A DNA stretch of 64,000 nt, taken from the NCBI RefSeq assembly GCF_000522985.1, contig NZ_CP007128.1, forward strand, positions 806,001 to 870,000, read 5' to 3'. Below, piece by piece: positions 40,477 through 51,424 of the stretch. The DNA comes from Gemmatirosa kalamazoonensis (GTDB lineage Bacteria; Gemmatimonadota; Gemmatimonadetes; Gemmatimonadales; Gemmatimonadaceae). Made by a program: the position numbers and the translations under genes. Every line of letters starts with the position of its first letter. Position 1 is the stretch's first letter. The notes under the pieces were generated by a model. It was not told the origin of the DNA. It saw only the letters and a list, made by a program, of their open reading frames with translations, and made no database searches.

Positions 40477-42024
40477 ATGCGTGTTCTCGTGCCCCGCGTC
40501 ACCGTTCTGGCGGCGATCGCCGCCGCTGCCCTCGCGTGCAGCCGGAGCAAGGCGCCGTCGGGTGACGACTCGACCGGCGTCCTACAGCCCACGCCGGGGC
40601 TCGCCCGCACCGATGCCGCACATGCCGGCGAGGTCGCGGGCCACGACCTGCCGGAGATCAAGTGGCGCGACACGCTCACGGTGCTCATGCCCTACAACTC
40701 GACCACGTACTTCCTGTACAAGGGCGAGCCGATGGGATACGAGTACGAGCTGCTGAAGGCGTTCGCGCAGGCGCATCACGTGGTGCTGAAGGTCGTCGCG
40801 ATCCAGAAGCGCGACTCGCTCATGAGGTTCCTGCTCGCCGGGCGCGGCGATCTCGTGGCGGCGCGGCTGATCCCGATGGAGGAGGACACGGGACGCGTCG
40901 CGTTCACGCGCCCGCTGTACCACACGGAGCCCGTGCTCGTGCAGCGCGGCGCGCCGCCCGCCGTCGCCGAGCGCGCGCTGCCGAAGTCCGTCGACACGGC
41001 GCTGAAGGCCGGTCCCGCGGAGCCGCCGACGCCGACGATCAACGTGCGCGCGCGGCTCGTGCAGCGGCCGTCGGAGCTCGCGGGCCAGCGCGTCACCGTG
41101 CAGAAGAAGGCGCCGTACGTGCCGACGCTCATCGAGCTCGCCGACAGCCTCACCGGCGACCTGCAGGTCGTGGAGGTGGACTCGTCGGCCGAGGCGCTCA
41201 TCCGCGGCGTGGCGCGCGGCGCGATCCAGTACACGGTGGCCGAGGGGAACGTCGCCGAGCTGCAGGGCTCCGTGTACAAGAACCTCGTGATCCGCCCCGT
41301 GATCGGCGCGTCGAAGCCGGTGGCGTGGGCCGTTAGGCGCGAGGCGCGGCAGCTCCGCGACTCGTTGAACCGGTGGATCGGCGACGAGAAGACGCGCGGG
41401 GTGCTCGACCGGCTGTACAAGAAGTACTTCATCGACGCGCGGGGCTTCCAGACGCGGCTCGAGAGCCGCTACCTCACCTCCACGACCGGCACGCTGTCGC
41501 CGTACGACGAGCTGCTCCGCCGCTACGCGCCGCAGATCGGGTGGGACTGGCGGCTGTTAGGCTCGCAGGCGTACCAGGAGTCGCGGTTCAACCCGCGCGC
41601 GCGGTCGTGGGCCGGCGCGACGGGGCTGCTGCAGCTCATGCCGTCCACCGCGCGATCGCTCGGCGTGCGCGTGCTCACCGACCCGGAGCAGAACGTGCGC
41701 GGCGCGGTGAAGTACCTGCAGGACCTCGAGCGGCACTGGGCGAAGAACGTCGCCGACTCCACGGAGCGGCTCAAGTTCGTGCTCGCGTCGTTCAACGCCG
41801 GCACGGGACACGTGGAGGACGCGCAGCGCCTCGCCGAGAAGCACGGCGACGACCCGCTGAAGTGGGCGCAGGTGTCGTACTGGCTGCTGCAGCTCTCGAA
41901 GACCGAGTACTACGACGACCCGGTCGTGAAGTACGGCTTCTGCCGCGGCATGGAGCCGGTCGCGTACGTCACCGTGATCCTCGACCGGTTCGACCACTAC
42001 CGGCAGTTCGTGACTACGGCGTGA
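40477..42024 (+). CDS. MltF-like membrane-bound lytic murein transglycosylase
   Basis: A 515-residue lipoprotein (lipobox ALACS) with an N-terminal solute-binding-like domain (about 60-345: DTLTVLMPYNSTTYFLYKGEPMGYEYELLKAFA) and a C-terminal SLT domain. The SLT domain has the catalytic Glu in SQAYQESRFNP, ATGLLQLMPSTA, and LASFNAGTGHVEDAQRL. It cleaves peptidoglycan to anhydromuropeptides in the periplasm. Domain order equals MltF. Two internal octamers, one encoding V-R-R and one L-G. It converges on the next gene with an 11-bp overlap. Confidence 0.92.
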   Translation: MRVLVPRVTVLAAIAAAALACSRSKAPSGDDSTGVLQPTPGLARTDAAHAGEVAGHDLPEIKWRDTLTVLMPYNSTTYFLYKGEPMGYEYELLKAFAQAHHVVLKVVAIQKRDSLMRFLLAGRGDLVAARLIPMEEDTGRVAFTRPLYHTEPVLVQRGAPPAVAERALPKSVDTALKAGPAEPPTPTINVRARLVQRPSELAGQRVTVQKKAPYVPTLIELADSLTGDLQVVEVDSSAEALIRGVARGAIQYTVAEGNVAELQGSVYKNLVIRPVIGASKPVAWAVRREARQLRDSLNRWIGDEKTRGVLDRLYKKYFIDARGFQTRLESRYLTSTTGTLSPYDELLRRYAPQIGWDWRLLGSQAYQESRFNPRARSWAGATGLLQLMPSTARSLGVRVLTDPEQNVRGAVKYLQDLERHWAKNVADSTERLKFVLASFNAGTGHVEDAQRLAEKHGDDPLKWAQVSYWLLQLSKTEYYDDPVVKYGFCRGMEPVAYVTVILDRFDHYRQFVTTA

Positions 42025-42637
42025 TCGCCCGCTGCGACACGATGCGCCACCCGCCACCGCCGGCGCGCGCCATCGTGAACACCATCTCGAACGTCGGCTG
42101 GCCGCGCGCCGGCAGGGGGCCCTCGGCGCCCGCGCGACGCGCCGGCCACCAGCGCACGAACGTGCGCGCACCGTCGCCGGCAGCGTAGGGATGCGAGAAG
42201 CGCAGCACGCCCCCCTCGCGCCCCGCACACGCCTCGTCGGCGTCGGCGTCGTACACGCACACGCGCGGGTGCCCCGTCGCGGCGCGTAGCGCGTCGGCCC
42301 ACGCGTCGTCGGGGTCGATGCGCGCGTCGGCGACCGAGTCGCGCACATCGCCCAACGGACGCGGGTCGATCCATCGCGCCTGGCCGCCGGACGGCCGGAA
42401 GAAGCGCGTCACGATCACCGCGTCGATCGCCAGCTCGTCGTCGCGCGTGAGCGCCGCGCGCGCCGCCGCGTCGCCGCGTGCCGGCGCGTCGCGCTCCGGC
42501 GGCGCGTCCTCGACGATGCCGCGCGCGGTCCGGCAGCCCAACGATAGAGCGCAGAGCGCCGAGCGCAGAACGCGGAGTCGCTGCCGCCCTCTCTGCGCTC
42601 CGCGCTCGGCGCTCTGCGCTACACGGCCACCGCGCAT
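42014..42637 (-). CDS. Hypothetical protein, N-terminus within a repeat
   Basis: The conserved-looking part begins at about 42520 (TRDDELAIDAVIVTRFFRPSGGQARWIDPRPLG) and continues with TFEMVFTMARAGGGGWRIVSQRAITP, a nuclear-transport-factor-like or lipoprotein-domain type ending. Upstream, the frame runs through the inverted repeat at 42548-42620 and gives a hydrophobic stretch LRSALCALSLGC that resembles a lipoprotein signal, with ATG at 42637. Its start overlaps the oxidoreductase stop by 19 bp. The exact start is uncertain. Confidence 0.5.
   Translation of the reverse strand: MRGGRVAQSAERGAQRGRQRLRVLRSALCALSLGCRTARGIVEDAPPERDAPARGDAAARAALTRDDELAIDAVIVTRFFRPSGGQARWIDPRPLGDVRDSVADARIDPDDAWADALRAATGHPRVCVYDADADEACAGREGGVLRFSHPYAAGDGARTFVRWWPARRAGAEGPLPARGQPTFEMVFTMARAGGGGWRIVSQRAITP
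42548..42620. repeat. GCGCAGAGCGC-type inverted repeat overlapping a gene start
   Basis: Left arm AGCGCAGAGCGCCGAGCG and its perfect 18-bp complement, surrounding GCAGAACGCGGAG and a centre. Related in composition to the CGCGGAG family. It lies between the oxidoreductase stop codon and the mature part of the hypothetical protein. Confidence 0.85.
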
Positions 42638-43677
42638 CCCGTCTCCGCGGACCGCACCGCGGCGTCGAGGATCGCGAGCCCGGCGATCGCGTCCTCCGGC
42701 GACACCGGCGGCGGCGCGCCGTCGCGCAGCGTGGCGGCGACGCCGGCGTAGTAGGCGGCGTAGTTCCCCGGCTCGGTGCGGACCGGCCGGCGGTCGTCGG
42801 CGACGCCGAGCGTGCCCCAGCGCGCCTCCGGCTCCTCGCCCCACCCCGGGCCGCCCGGCGGGCCACCGCCCGCGTTCAGCGCCGCCTCCTGCGGGTCGAG
42901 GCCGAACTTCATGTAGCCGGCCTTCGAGCCGTACACGGCGAACCGCGGCCCCGACTGCGCGGCGATCGCGCTCGCGATGAGGTGCGAGCGCACGCCCGAC
43001 GCGTGCGTGAGGAGGATCGTGAAGTCGTCCTCGGTCGTCACGCCCGGATAGCGGCGGTCGGTCTCCGCGTACACCCGCGACGCGGGGCCGAACAGCAGCA
43101 GCGCCTGGTCGACGAGGTGCGTGCCGATGTCCATCAACATCCCCTCGCCATTCGCGCGCGCCTCCGCCTCCGGCGCCTGCCATCGCGGCTTCGGCGTCCC
43201 ACGCCACCGCTCGAACCGCGACTCGAACCGGAACACGTCGCCGAGCGCGCCCTCGGCGATCAGCCGCCGCACGGTGAGCAGGTCGCCGTCCCAGCGGCGG
43301 TTGTGGAACGGGATCACGTGCTTCCCGCGCCGCCGCGCTTCGTCGAGCACGCGCCGCCCCTCCGCCGCGTTAGGCGCGAACGGCTTGTCGACGACGACGT
43401 GTAGACCCGCCTCGAGCGCGGCCAGCGCGAGCGGCACGTGCGTCCCGTTCGGCGCGCCGATCACCACGAGGTCGAACGCGTCGGCCTGCGCCCACAGCTG
43501 CTCGGCGCGGTCGATCAAGCGCGCGTGCGGGTAGCGCGCGCGGGCCTGCGCTTGCCGCTCGCGATCGCTCGTCACGATCGCGTCGAGCCGCAACCCCGGC
43601 GTGACGGAGATGTGCGGCGCGTGGAAGACGCGGCCGGCGAGGCCGTAGCCGATGAGGGCGACACGCATGGGTTCCAT
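42619..43677 (-). CDS. Gfo/Idh/MocA-family oxidoreductase
   Basis: A 352-residue NAD(P)-dependent sugar/cyclitol-type dehydrogenase. The N-terminal Rossmann fold is MRVALIGYGLAGRVFHAPHI; APNGTHVPLALAALEAGLHVVVDKPFAPN contains the EKP-type motif as DKP. The C-terminal domain has NGEGMLMDIGTHLVDQALLLFG (usual GGG-LxDxGxHxxD). The YdgJ-like branch with FHAPHI fits. The start may be ATG 43677 or 43668. The substrate is unknown. The stop is inside the neighbouring repeat. Confidence 0.9.
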   Translation of the reverse strand: MEPMRVALIGYGLAGRVFHAPHISVTPGLRLDAIVTSDRERQAQARARYPHARLIDRAEQLWAQADAFDLVVIGAPNGTHVPLALAALEAGLHVVVDKPFAPNAAEGRRVLDEARRRGKHVIPFHNRRWDGDLLTVRRLIAEGALGDVFRFESRFERWRGTPKPRWQAPEAEARANGEGMLMDIGTHLVDQALLLFGPASRVYAETDRRYPGVTTEDDFTILLTHASGVRSHLIASAIAAQSGPRFAVYGSKAGYMKFGLDPQEAALNAGGGPPGGPGWGEEPEARWGTLGVADDRRPVRTEPGNYAAYYAGVAATLRDGAPPPVSPEDAIAGLAILDAAVRSAETGCAVAV

Positions 43678-43758
43678 GGGGCCAAGCTAACGGCGCTCAC
43701 GGCGCCGCGCACGGCGGCTGCGGTACGGCGCGGACGCTGGGGCGCTATGCTGCGCAAA

Positions 43759-43824
43759 CGACGCTCGCACCGCTGAACCGCGCGGTACGGCGCTGTGCCG
43801 CGCAGTCGCGCGGTGTGAGCGTCG
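43759..43824. repeat. Intergenic hairpin
   Basis: CGACGCTCGCACCGC (43759-43773) pairs with GCGGTGTGAGCGTCG (43810-43824), one mismatch. It lies in the roughly 200-bp region between the ICMT and Gfo/Idh/MocA genes. No coding sequence is supported in this gap. Confidence 0.7.
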
Positions 43825-43880
43825 CTCGCGCTTCATCGCGCCGTCTCGTCCGCGCAGTATCGCCCGCGCCATAGTCGTTC

Positions 43881-44375
43881 CTATCGGAGTCTCGGAATCC
43901 AGCGCGGCACCCGCCGCCGATACTCGCGGTACGGCTCCCCGAACCGCTCCTCCAGCCCCGGCTCCTCGATCGCCAGGAAGAAGAGGTGGTTCAGCACGAG
44001 GAACGTCGCGAACCACAACCCGAGCACGCGCGACCCGACGAGCAGCGCCTGCCCGGCGAGCATCGTGCACACGCTCGTGATCATCGGGTTGCGCACGTAG
44101 CGGTACGGACCCACCGCGACGAGCCGCGTCGTCGGGTCCCACGGCGCGAGCGTTCCCTTGCCGACGCGCGCGAACAGCGTCACGCACCAGGCGAACAGCG
44201 CGAATCCGGCGACGAGCAGCAGCGCGCCGAGCACGCGCCCGCCGACACCGAGGGCGCCGGGGGGCCAGCGCGTGTCGACCTCCCGGTTCGCGCGCAGCAG
44301 CCATTGCGGCACCAGGCCCGCCATCATCACGGGCAGCAGCACGATCGACAGGAGGTGGCGGATCAGCATGAGCAT
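43881..44375 (-). CDS. Isoprenylcysteine/phosphatidylethanolamine methyltransferase-family membrane protein
   Basis: A 164-residue integral membrane protein with the ICMT/PEMT pattern: four helices, then VGPYRYVRNPMITSVCTMLAGQALL, and the late acid-rich IEEPGLEERFGEPYREYRRRVPRWIPR. These motifs bind SAM and a lipid-like substrate. Many bacterial members are of unknown specificity. Start MLMLIRHLL. Confidence 0.88.
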   Translation of the reverse strand: MLMLIRHLLSIVLLPVMMAGLVPQWLLRANREVDTRWPPGALGVGGRVLGALLLVAGFALFAWCVTLFARVGKGTLAPWDPTTRLVAVGPYRYVRNPMITSVCTMLAGQALLVGSRVLGLWFATFLVLNHLFFLAIEEPGLEERFGEPYREYRRRVPRWIPRLR

Positions 44376-44496
44376 GCGCCTCGTCCGGTGAAGGTTCCGA
44401 CGGCCCGACGACGGTCCTTACGGCGGCGCGCTCAGGGGAGTGCCAGCAGCCGCTCCGACCGCACCGTCCATCCGCGGCGCGGGAAGCCGGGCGCGT

Positions 44497-46545
44497 TCAC
44501 GTTAGGCCCCCCGCCCACCCCGCCGCCATCAGCGCCGTCGCCCACAGCACGCCGCCGTTGCCCGGCAAGTAGATGGTGAGACCGGGACGCTGGTAGTTGT
44601 GGCCGTTGGGCAGGTAGCGGTTCTTCGGCGTGTCCATGAGCAGCGCGTCGACCGCCGCCTCCGGCTCGCCGAGTCGCGCCGCGGTCATCGCGACGAGCGG
44701 GTAGTCCCACCCCCACGTCTCCGGCCACTGCCACGTGTCGAGCACGCGGCGCAGCGTGCGGCGCATCGTCTCGCGGTCGGCGCGGCGCGACGCGGGCACG
44801 AAGCCCAACGCGCCGAGCAGCGACGGGTGGTCCCGACGCTGGTCCGCGTCGGTGAACGTCGTCGGCGCCGACTCCGCGTTCACGTACAGCCCATCGCGCG
44901 TCGGGAGCGGCGAGAGCGCGCCGAGCACCCGGTCCCACGTCGGCTCGCGGCGCAGGCCGAGCCGCGCGCGCCACCGCTGCGCCGTCTCGAGCGCGAACGC
45001 CCAGTACGCGAGCTCGAACGTCGGGTTGAACGTCGTGCGCGGCGGGTGGCTCTCCTGCGCCGGGATGAGCGGCGGGCCCAAGACGTAGCGACGCCCGTCG
45101 AAGAACGGGTACGACGCCATGAACTCCGCCGTCGCGAACACCACGTCGCGGTGCGCGTCGAGCACGCGGCGCGCGTCGTCGGGCCGCGCGCGGTACACCA
45201 GCTCCGCGAGCAGGATCGGGTGCGGCTGCTGCCAGACCAGGAACGGCCCGATGCTCGACGGGCTCTCGCGGCCGTCGGGCCCCACCATCTTCGGCCACCG
45301 CGCGCCGCCATACCCCTGCCGGCGCGCCGTGGCGCGCGCGTTAGGCAGGATGCGGCCGTACCACGGGAGGCTCCGCTCCAGCAGCGCGACGCGGTTCCAC
45401 AGCGCGAAGTGCGCCGCGTGCCACGGGTGCATCTCGAGGTGGAACTTGCCGTACCAGGAGTCGAACGTCTCGCCCGTCTCCTGCGGCGGCAGCGTGCCCG
45501 CGCACTGGATCGCGGTGAGGTACTCCGAGAGCACGATGCGCCGCTCGAGCTCCGGCGCGCGCGGGTCCGCGCTGCCGGAGAGGTCCACGGCCGCGCCGTC
45601 GGTCCAGAAGCGCGCCCAGTGCTCGGCGCTCGCGCGGCGCACGGCCGCGGGGTCGGGGAGCGGCGACGGCGAGTCGTCGGGGGCGAACGCGAGCACGACG
45701 TCGAGCGCCGCCGCGCCGTCGTCCGGCGTCACGCGCCACGCGTGCGGGCCGTCGTCGCCTAACGATCCGCCCGACCACGCCGCGCGCGCCCAGTAGCCGT
45801 CGGCGTCGAGCGTGTGGCGCCACGTCGCGGCGGCACGGTCGCGCCGAGAAAGGTCGGTGCGGTGCCGCTCGGGGTGCGTCCAGTCCGCGGGGTCGCCGGT
45901 GTGCACCGCCGACGCGTACGGGAACGCGATGCGCACCGCGAGCCGCGCCACGTTCCCCTCGACGCGCACGGCGATCAGGTCGCGCTCGGGGTGCGCGGCC
46001 GTCAGCACCCGCACCGGCGCGCCGTCCACGGTGAAGCGACTCTCGATCGTTCCCGTCCACAGGTCCAGCCGCTGCACGACGTCGCGCACGTCGTCGGGGC
46101 GCAGCGCGCGGTCGCGGAGCGCGAGGGCGACGCGGGCGAGCGACAGCCGGTGCGGGTTCGCGCGCAGCCACGTGCCGGCGTCGCCGTTCTGCGCGCTCGC
46201 GTACGGCACGGGGCGCCCGTGGGCGTCGTACGACACGAGCGCGGCGTCGAGCGTGTAGCCGTTCGGGTTCGCGAACGTGTGCCACGCCCACTCGGCCTGC
46301 GTGGCGAGCGGGATCTCGCGGTACGCGTCGGTCAGCGACTGGACGCCCGTCACGTCGACCGTGAACGCGAAGCGGCCGTTCCCCACGCTGAGCGGCGCGA
46401 GCGGATCGATGCCGCGAACCACCGGCGCGTGCCGGTCGACGCGGGCGCGGCGGTCGATCGCGTCGCTCGACGCGCGCGGGCCCGAGGCGATCGTGCCTAA
46501 CGCGACCTGCGCGGCGAGCGATTCGAGGAAGTGGCGGCGGTCCAT
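44497..46545 (-). CDS. Exported six-hairpin (alpha/alpha)6 glycosidase
   Basis: A 682-residue protein. The N-terminus MDRRHFLESLAAQVALGTIA is a twin-arginine-like signal. The N-terminal beta-sandwich starts HAPVVRGIDPLAPLSVGNGRFAFTVDVTGVQSL. The helical toroid has FDSWYGKFHLEMHPWHAAHFALWNR, typical of the GH65/GH95-like six-hairpin superfamily, with general-acid candidates in FHLEMHPWH. The activity is probably alpha-glucosidase, phosphorylase or fucosidase-like; the exact family is not certain. Three octamers occur in or near the gene, one adjoining the stop. Confidence 0.85.
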   Translation of the reverse strand: MDRRHFLESLAAQVALGTIASGPRASSDAIDRRARVDRHAPVVRGIDPLAPLSVGNGRFAFTVDVTGVQSLTDAYREIPLATQAEWAWHTFANPNGYTLDAALVSYDAHGRPVPYASAQNGDAGTWLRANPHRLSLARVALALRDRALRPDDVRDVVQRLDLWTGTIESRFTVDGAPVRVLTAAHPERDLIAVRVEGNVARLAVRIAFPYASAVHTGDPADWTHPERHRTDLSRRDRAAATWRHTLDADGYWARAAWSGGSLGDDGPHAWRVTPDDGAAALDVVLAFAPDDSPSPLPDPAAVRRASAEHWARFWTDGAAVDLSGSADPRAPELERRIVLSEYLTAIQCAGTLPPQETGETFDSWYGKFHLEMHPWHAAHFALWNRVALLERSLPWYGRILPNARATARRQGYGGARWPKMVGPDGRESPSSIGPFLVWQQPHPILLAELVYRARPDDARRVLDAHRDVVFATAEFMASYPFFDGRRYVLGPPLIPAQESHPPRTTFNPTFELAYWAFALETAQRWRARLGLRREPTWDRVLGALSPLPTRDGLYVNAESAPTTFTDADQRRDHPSLLGALGFVPASRRADRETMRRTLRRVLDTWQWPETWGWDYPLVAMTAARLGEPEAAVDALLMDTPKNRYLPNGHNYQRPGLTIYLPGNGGVLWATALMAAGWAGGLT

Positions 46546-46593
46546 GTCGATCGCGTCGGCTCGATAGGTCGTAGGGTCCAGACGAGTACAGAC

Positions 46594-46687
46594 GGGGATC
46601 CAAGAGCGATCGTCGGGATCTTCGGATGGGCTCACGTCTGCAGGCTCGAGCCTATCCGAAGATCCATTCGATCGCCGTTGGATCCCC
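46594..46687. repeat. GGGGATCC-ended nested hairpin
   Basis: GGGGATCCAAGAGCGATCG and GATCTTCGGATGGGCTC on the left pair with GAGCCTATCCGAAGATC and CGATCGCCGTTGGATCCCC on the right around GTCTGCAG. It lies in the 280-bp divergent region between the glycosidase and the prolyl oligopeptidase. Similar in style to the inner hairpin at 23706-23757. Confidence 0.8.
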
Positions 46688-46737
46688 AGGAGTACTCGCC
46701 TCACACCTTAGCCCTCATCGCCTCTCGCCGCGTCCTG

Positions 46738-46763
46738 CCCGCCGGCTATACTAGACCGGCGGG
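46738..46763 (+). promoter_or_regulatory. Candidate -10 box inside a perfect inverted repeat
   Basis: CCCGCCGG (46738-46745) and CCGGCGGG (46756-46763) flank a 10-bp AT-rich centre containing TATACT, a good -10 match. It lies about 75 bp upstream of the prolyl oligopeptidase start. I see no matching -35, so this is a candidate promoter/operator only. Confidence 0.35.
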
Positions 46764-46825
46764 TCGGTGTCACGACAGGCACCGCCGCGCGCCGTCCTCG
46801 AACGCGGTACCCATCGCGGACTCCC

Positions 46826-49039
<2,214 letters not shown>

Positions 49040-49069
49040 CCGCGTGCGAAGTCGCGGGGAACACGTTTG

Positions 49070-49292
49070 AGCCGCAGAGGGCCGCAGAGGGCCGCAGAGG
49101 ACTGCCGCTTCGTATTGAACCACAGAGGACACGGAGGACACAGAGGAGAACCCTTCAAAGAGAGTTGGTTTCCTCCGTGTCCTCTGTGTCCTCCGTGGTA
49201 AAAAGCCGTTGAAGTAGTTGCCGTTCTCTGCGGCCCTCTGCGGTTCAATTCGAGGAGCCGCTCTCCGCGTCCTCCGCGCCTCCGCGTGAGAT
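49070..49292. repeat. CAGAGG/CGCGGAG nested inverted repeat, large copy
   Basis: Units GAGCCGCAGAGGGCCGCAGA on the left and CTCTGCGGCCCTCTGCGGTT on the right. A central pair AACCACAGAGGACACGGAGG / CCTCTGTGTCCTCCGTGG surrounds AAGAGAGTTGG. It ends with GGTTCAATTC and a CTCCGCGTCCTCCGCGCC tail. This fills most of the 288-bp gap between the peptidase genes. Confidence 0.85.
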
Positions 49293-49327
49293 TGCAGTTC
49301 GCCGAGCCGCCGTGTTTCGTGTAGGGC

Positions 49328-50614
49328 ATGCGAACCCTGCTCCCCCTCGCCCTGCTCGCCGCGCCGCTCGCCGCGCAGCCCGTGAAGAAGGACGCGCCGA
49401 CCGCGCCGTCGGATCCCGCGCGCCTCGCCACCCTGCCCGCCGTTAGGCGCGCGCTCGACACGCTCCGCGCGACGAACGCGTGGACGCTCGCCCAGCAGAC
49501 CGCCGTGTGCGAGATCCCCGCGCCGCCGTTCAAGGAGGCGGCGCGCGGCGCGGAGCTGAAGCGGCGCTTCGAGGCGATGGGGCTCCGCAACGTGCGCGTC
49601 GACGCCGAGGGGAACGTGATCGGCGAGCGGCCGGGGAGCGGCGCCGGCCCGACCGTGCTGCTCTCCGCGCACCTCGACACCGTGTTCCCCGACGGCACCG
49701 ACGTGCACGTGAAGCGCGACTCGAGCGCGGCGACCGGCGTGAAGCTCACCGGGCCCGGCATCGGCGACGACTGCCGCGGGCTCGCCGTCATCCTCGCCGT
49801 CGGCCGCGCGCTCGACGCCGCGCGCGTGCAGACCGCGGGGCGCATCCTGTTCGTCGCCACCGTCGGCGAGGAGGGCCCCGGCAACCTGCGCGGCGTGCGA
49901 CGGATCTTCGCGTCGCCGCTGAAGGACTCCATCGACTACTTCATCTCCGTCGACGGCGGCGGCAACACGCTCACGAGCCGCGCGGTGGGGAGCGTGCGCT
50001 ACCGGGTCGCGTTCAAGGGACCGGGTGGCCACAGCTACGGCGCGTTCGGCATGCCGAACCCCGCGCACGCCATGGGACGCGCGATGGCGCGCATCGCCGA
50101 CTTCCCGGTGCCCACGAAGCCGAAGGCGACGTTCAACGTCGGGATCGTGAGCGGCGGCCAGACGGTGAACTCCATCCCCGCCGAGGTGTCGATGGAGGTG
50201 GATCTGCGGAGCGAGTCGCCGCAGGAGCTGTCGCGCCTCGACCGGATGCTGCACGCGGCGGTGGACTCCGCGGTCGCCGCGGAGAAGGCGCGCTGGCCGC
50301 GCTCCACCGTGCCGCTCGCGGCGACGTTCACCGACCTCGGGCTCCGTCCGGCGTCGGCGCAGGGGGACGACGCGCCGATCGTGCGGGCCGCGCTCGCCGC
50401 CGGCCGCACCGTGGGCTTCACGCCGGAGCTCGACGCGTCGAGCACCGACGCGAACATCGCCATGTCACTGGGCGGGCCTGCCGTGACGCTCGACGGCGGC
50501 GGGCGGGGGCTCGGCTCGCACTCGCTCGGCGAGTCGTACGAGGACGGCCCCAGCGGGTGGCTCGGGCCGCAGTGGGCGGCGCTGCTCGTGCTGTCGCTCG
50601 CCGGCGTGCGTTAG
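49328..50614 (+). CDS. Exported M20-family metallopeptidase
   Basis: A 428-residue exported zinc peptidase of the PepT/ArgE/CPG2 type. The signal peptide ends LAAQP. LLSAHLDTVFPDGT (first zinc His/Asp), GIGDDCRGLAVILAVGRAL (bridging Asp), and ATVGEEGPGNLRG (catalytic Glu pair) are present. The dimerisation lid starts VAFKGPGGHSYGAFGMPNPAHAMGR. The final His is in GGRGLGSHSLGESY. Likely di- or tripeptidase. The TAG stop is in a CGTTAGGC octamer and a hairpin follows. Confidence 0.92.
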   Translation: MRTLLPLALLAAPLAAQPVKKDAPTAPSDPARLATLPAVRRALDTLRATNAWTLAQQTAVCEIPAPPFKEAARGAELKRRFEAMGLRNVRVDAEGNVIGERPGSGAGPTVLLSAHLDTVFPDGTDVHVKRDSSAATGVKLTGPGIGDDCRGLAVILAVGRALDAARVQTAGRILFVATVGEEGPGNLRGVRRIFASPLKDSIDYFISVDGGGNTLTSRAVGSVRYRVAFKGPGGHSYGAFGMPNPAHAMGRAMARIADFPVPTKPKATFNVGIVSGGQTVNSIPAEVSMEVDLRSESPQELSRLDRMLHAAVDSAVAAEKARWPRSTVPLAATFTDLGLRPASAQGDDAPIVRAALAAGRTVGFTPELDASSTDANIAMSLGGPAVTLDGGGRGLGSHSLGESYEDGPSGWLGPQWAALLVLSLAGVR

Positions 50615-50631
50615 GCGGTGCGCCCTTCAGG

Positions 50632-50772
50632 ACTCCACGTACGTGCTTCTCCAGGACTGAAGAAGGACTGAAGGGAGACTGAAGAAGGACCAACCACAAC
50701 GTCTTTGTTGTTGGTCCTTCTTCAGTCCTCCTTCAGTCCCTCTTCAGTCCCACACGAACTCGTACGTGGAGC
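50632..50772. repeat. GGCTCCACGTACG-type hairpin with GGACTGAAG arrays
   Basis: Outer GACTCCACGTACGTG and CGTACGTGGAGC ends; left internal units GGACTGAAG, GGACTGAAG, AGACTGAAG; right inverted CTTCAGTCC units; central stem GGACCAACCACAAC / GTTGTTGGTCC. The right half encodes the end of the minus-strand membrane protein. Other copies: 29883 (short) and 63397. Confidence 0.9.
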
Positions 50773-51273
50773 TTCGAGGGGGCGCACCACCGCCACGAAG
50801 CGATCCGGCTCCGCGACGGCGACGCCGACGCGCGTCACGGTCCTCGTGATGCCTAACGCGAGGCGCACGGCCGTCGGCCGGCGGAGCGTGACGAGCACGT
50901 TGGGCTCCCCGGGCTTCGCCGTGTTCAGGTAGTCGCCCGTCGGCGGCGGTAGCGTGCGCCACGTGAGGCGCTCCACCGATGCGACGTCGGCGGCGAGATC
51001 GAGCCGCGCGTGCAGGCGGCTCCCCGCGCGCAGCACGAGCGTGCGCCCGTCCACCACGATCGGCCGCCGCGCGACCGCGCGCCGCTCGGCCGCGACCCAC
51101 ACCACCGAGAGCACCGTGAGCGCGACGAGCACCCACGCCGCCACGGGGTGCCGCGGCGCGAGCCAGAGGTGCAGGCCGACCGTCTCCACCGCCGCCGCGA
51201 TCGCGAGCCCCCACACGAGCGACGCGGGGAACGTGTCGACGAGCGCGAACGTGTCGCTTTCGGCGTGGGACAC
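50722..51273 (-). CDS. Small membrane protein with repeat-encoded tail, 183 residues
   Basis: Two to three hydrophobic segments (SLVWGLAIAAAVETVGLHLWLA, VAAWVLVALTVLSVVWVA) followed by a beta-rich soluble domain (LVLRAGSRLHARLDLAADVASVERLTW, LALGITRTVTRVGVAVAEPDRFVAV) resembling PH-like or DUF-type bacterial membrane proteins. The last 17 residues (APRTSSCGTEEGLKED) are translated from the right arm of the GGACTGAAG hairpin; the stop is inside it. Confidence 0.75.
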   Translation of the reverse strand: MSHAESDTFALVDTFPASLVWGLAIAAAVETVGLHLWLAPRHPVAAWVLVALTVLSVVWVAAERRAVARRPIVVDGRTLVLRAGSRLHARLDLAADVASVERLTWRTLPPPTGDYLNTAKPGEPNVLVTLRRPTAVRLALGITRTVTRVGVAVAEPDRFVAVVRPLEAPRTSSCGTEEGLKED

Positions 51274-51424
51274 GAGGCAGGATGCGGGTGGACGCCGCTA
51301 CGCTAACGTCGACGGCCAGGGCACGGCCAGCGTCTCGGCCCGCGCGACGACGCCTCGTCCCCGCCGGCTCGCCATCGCCGCGCCCTCGACGCTACGCTCG
51401 GCGTCCCGAACCGGAGGTGCCCCG

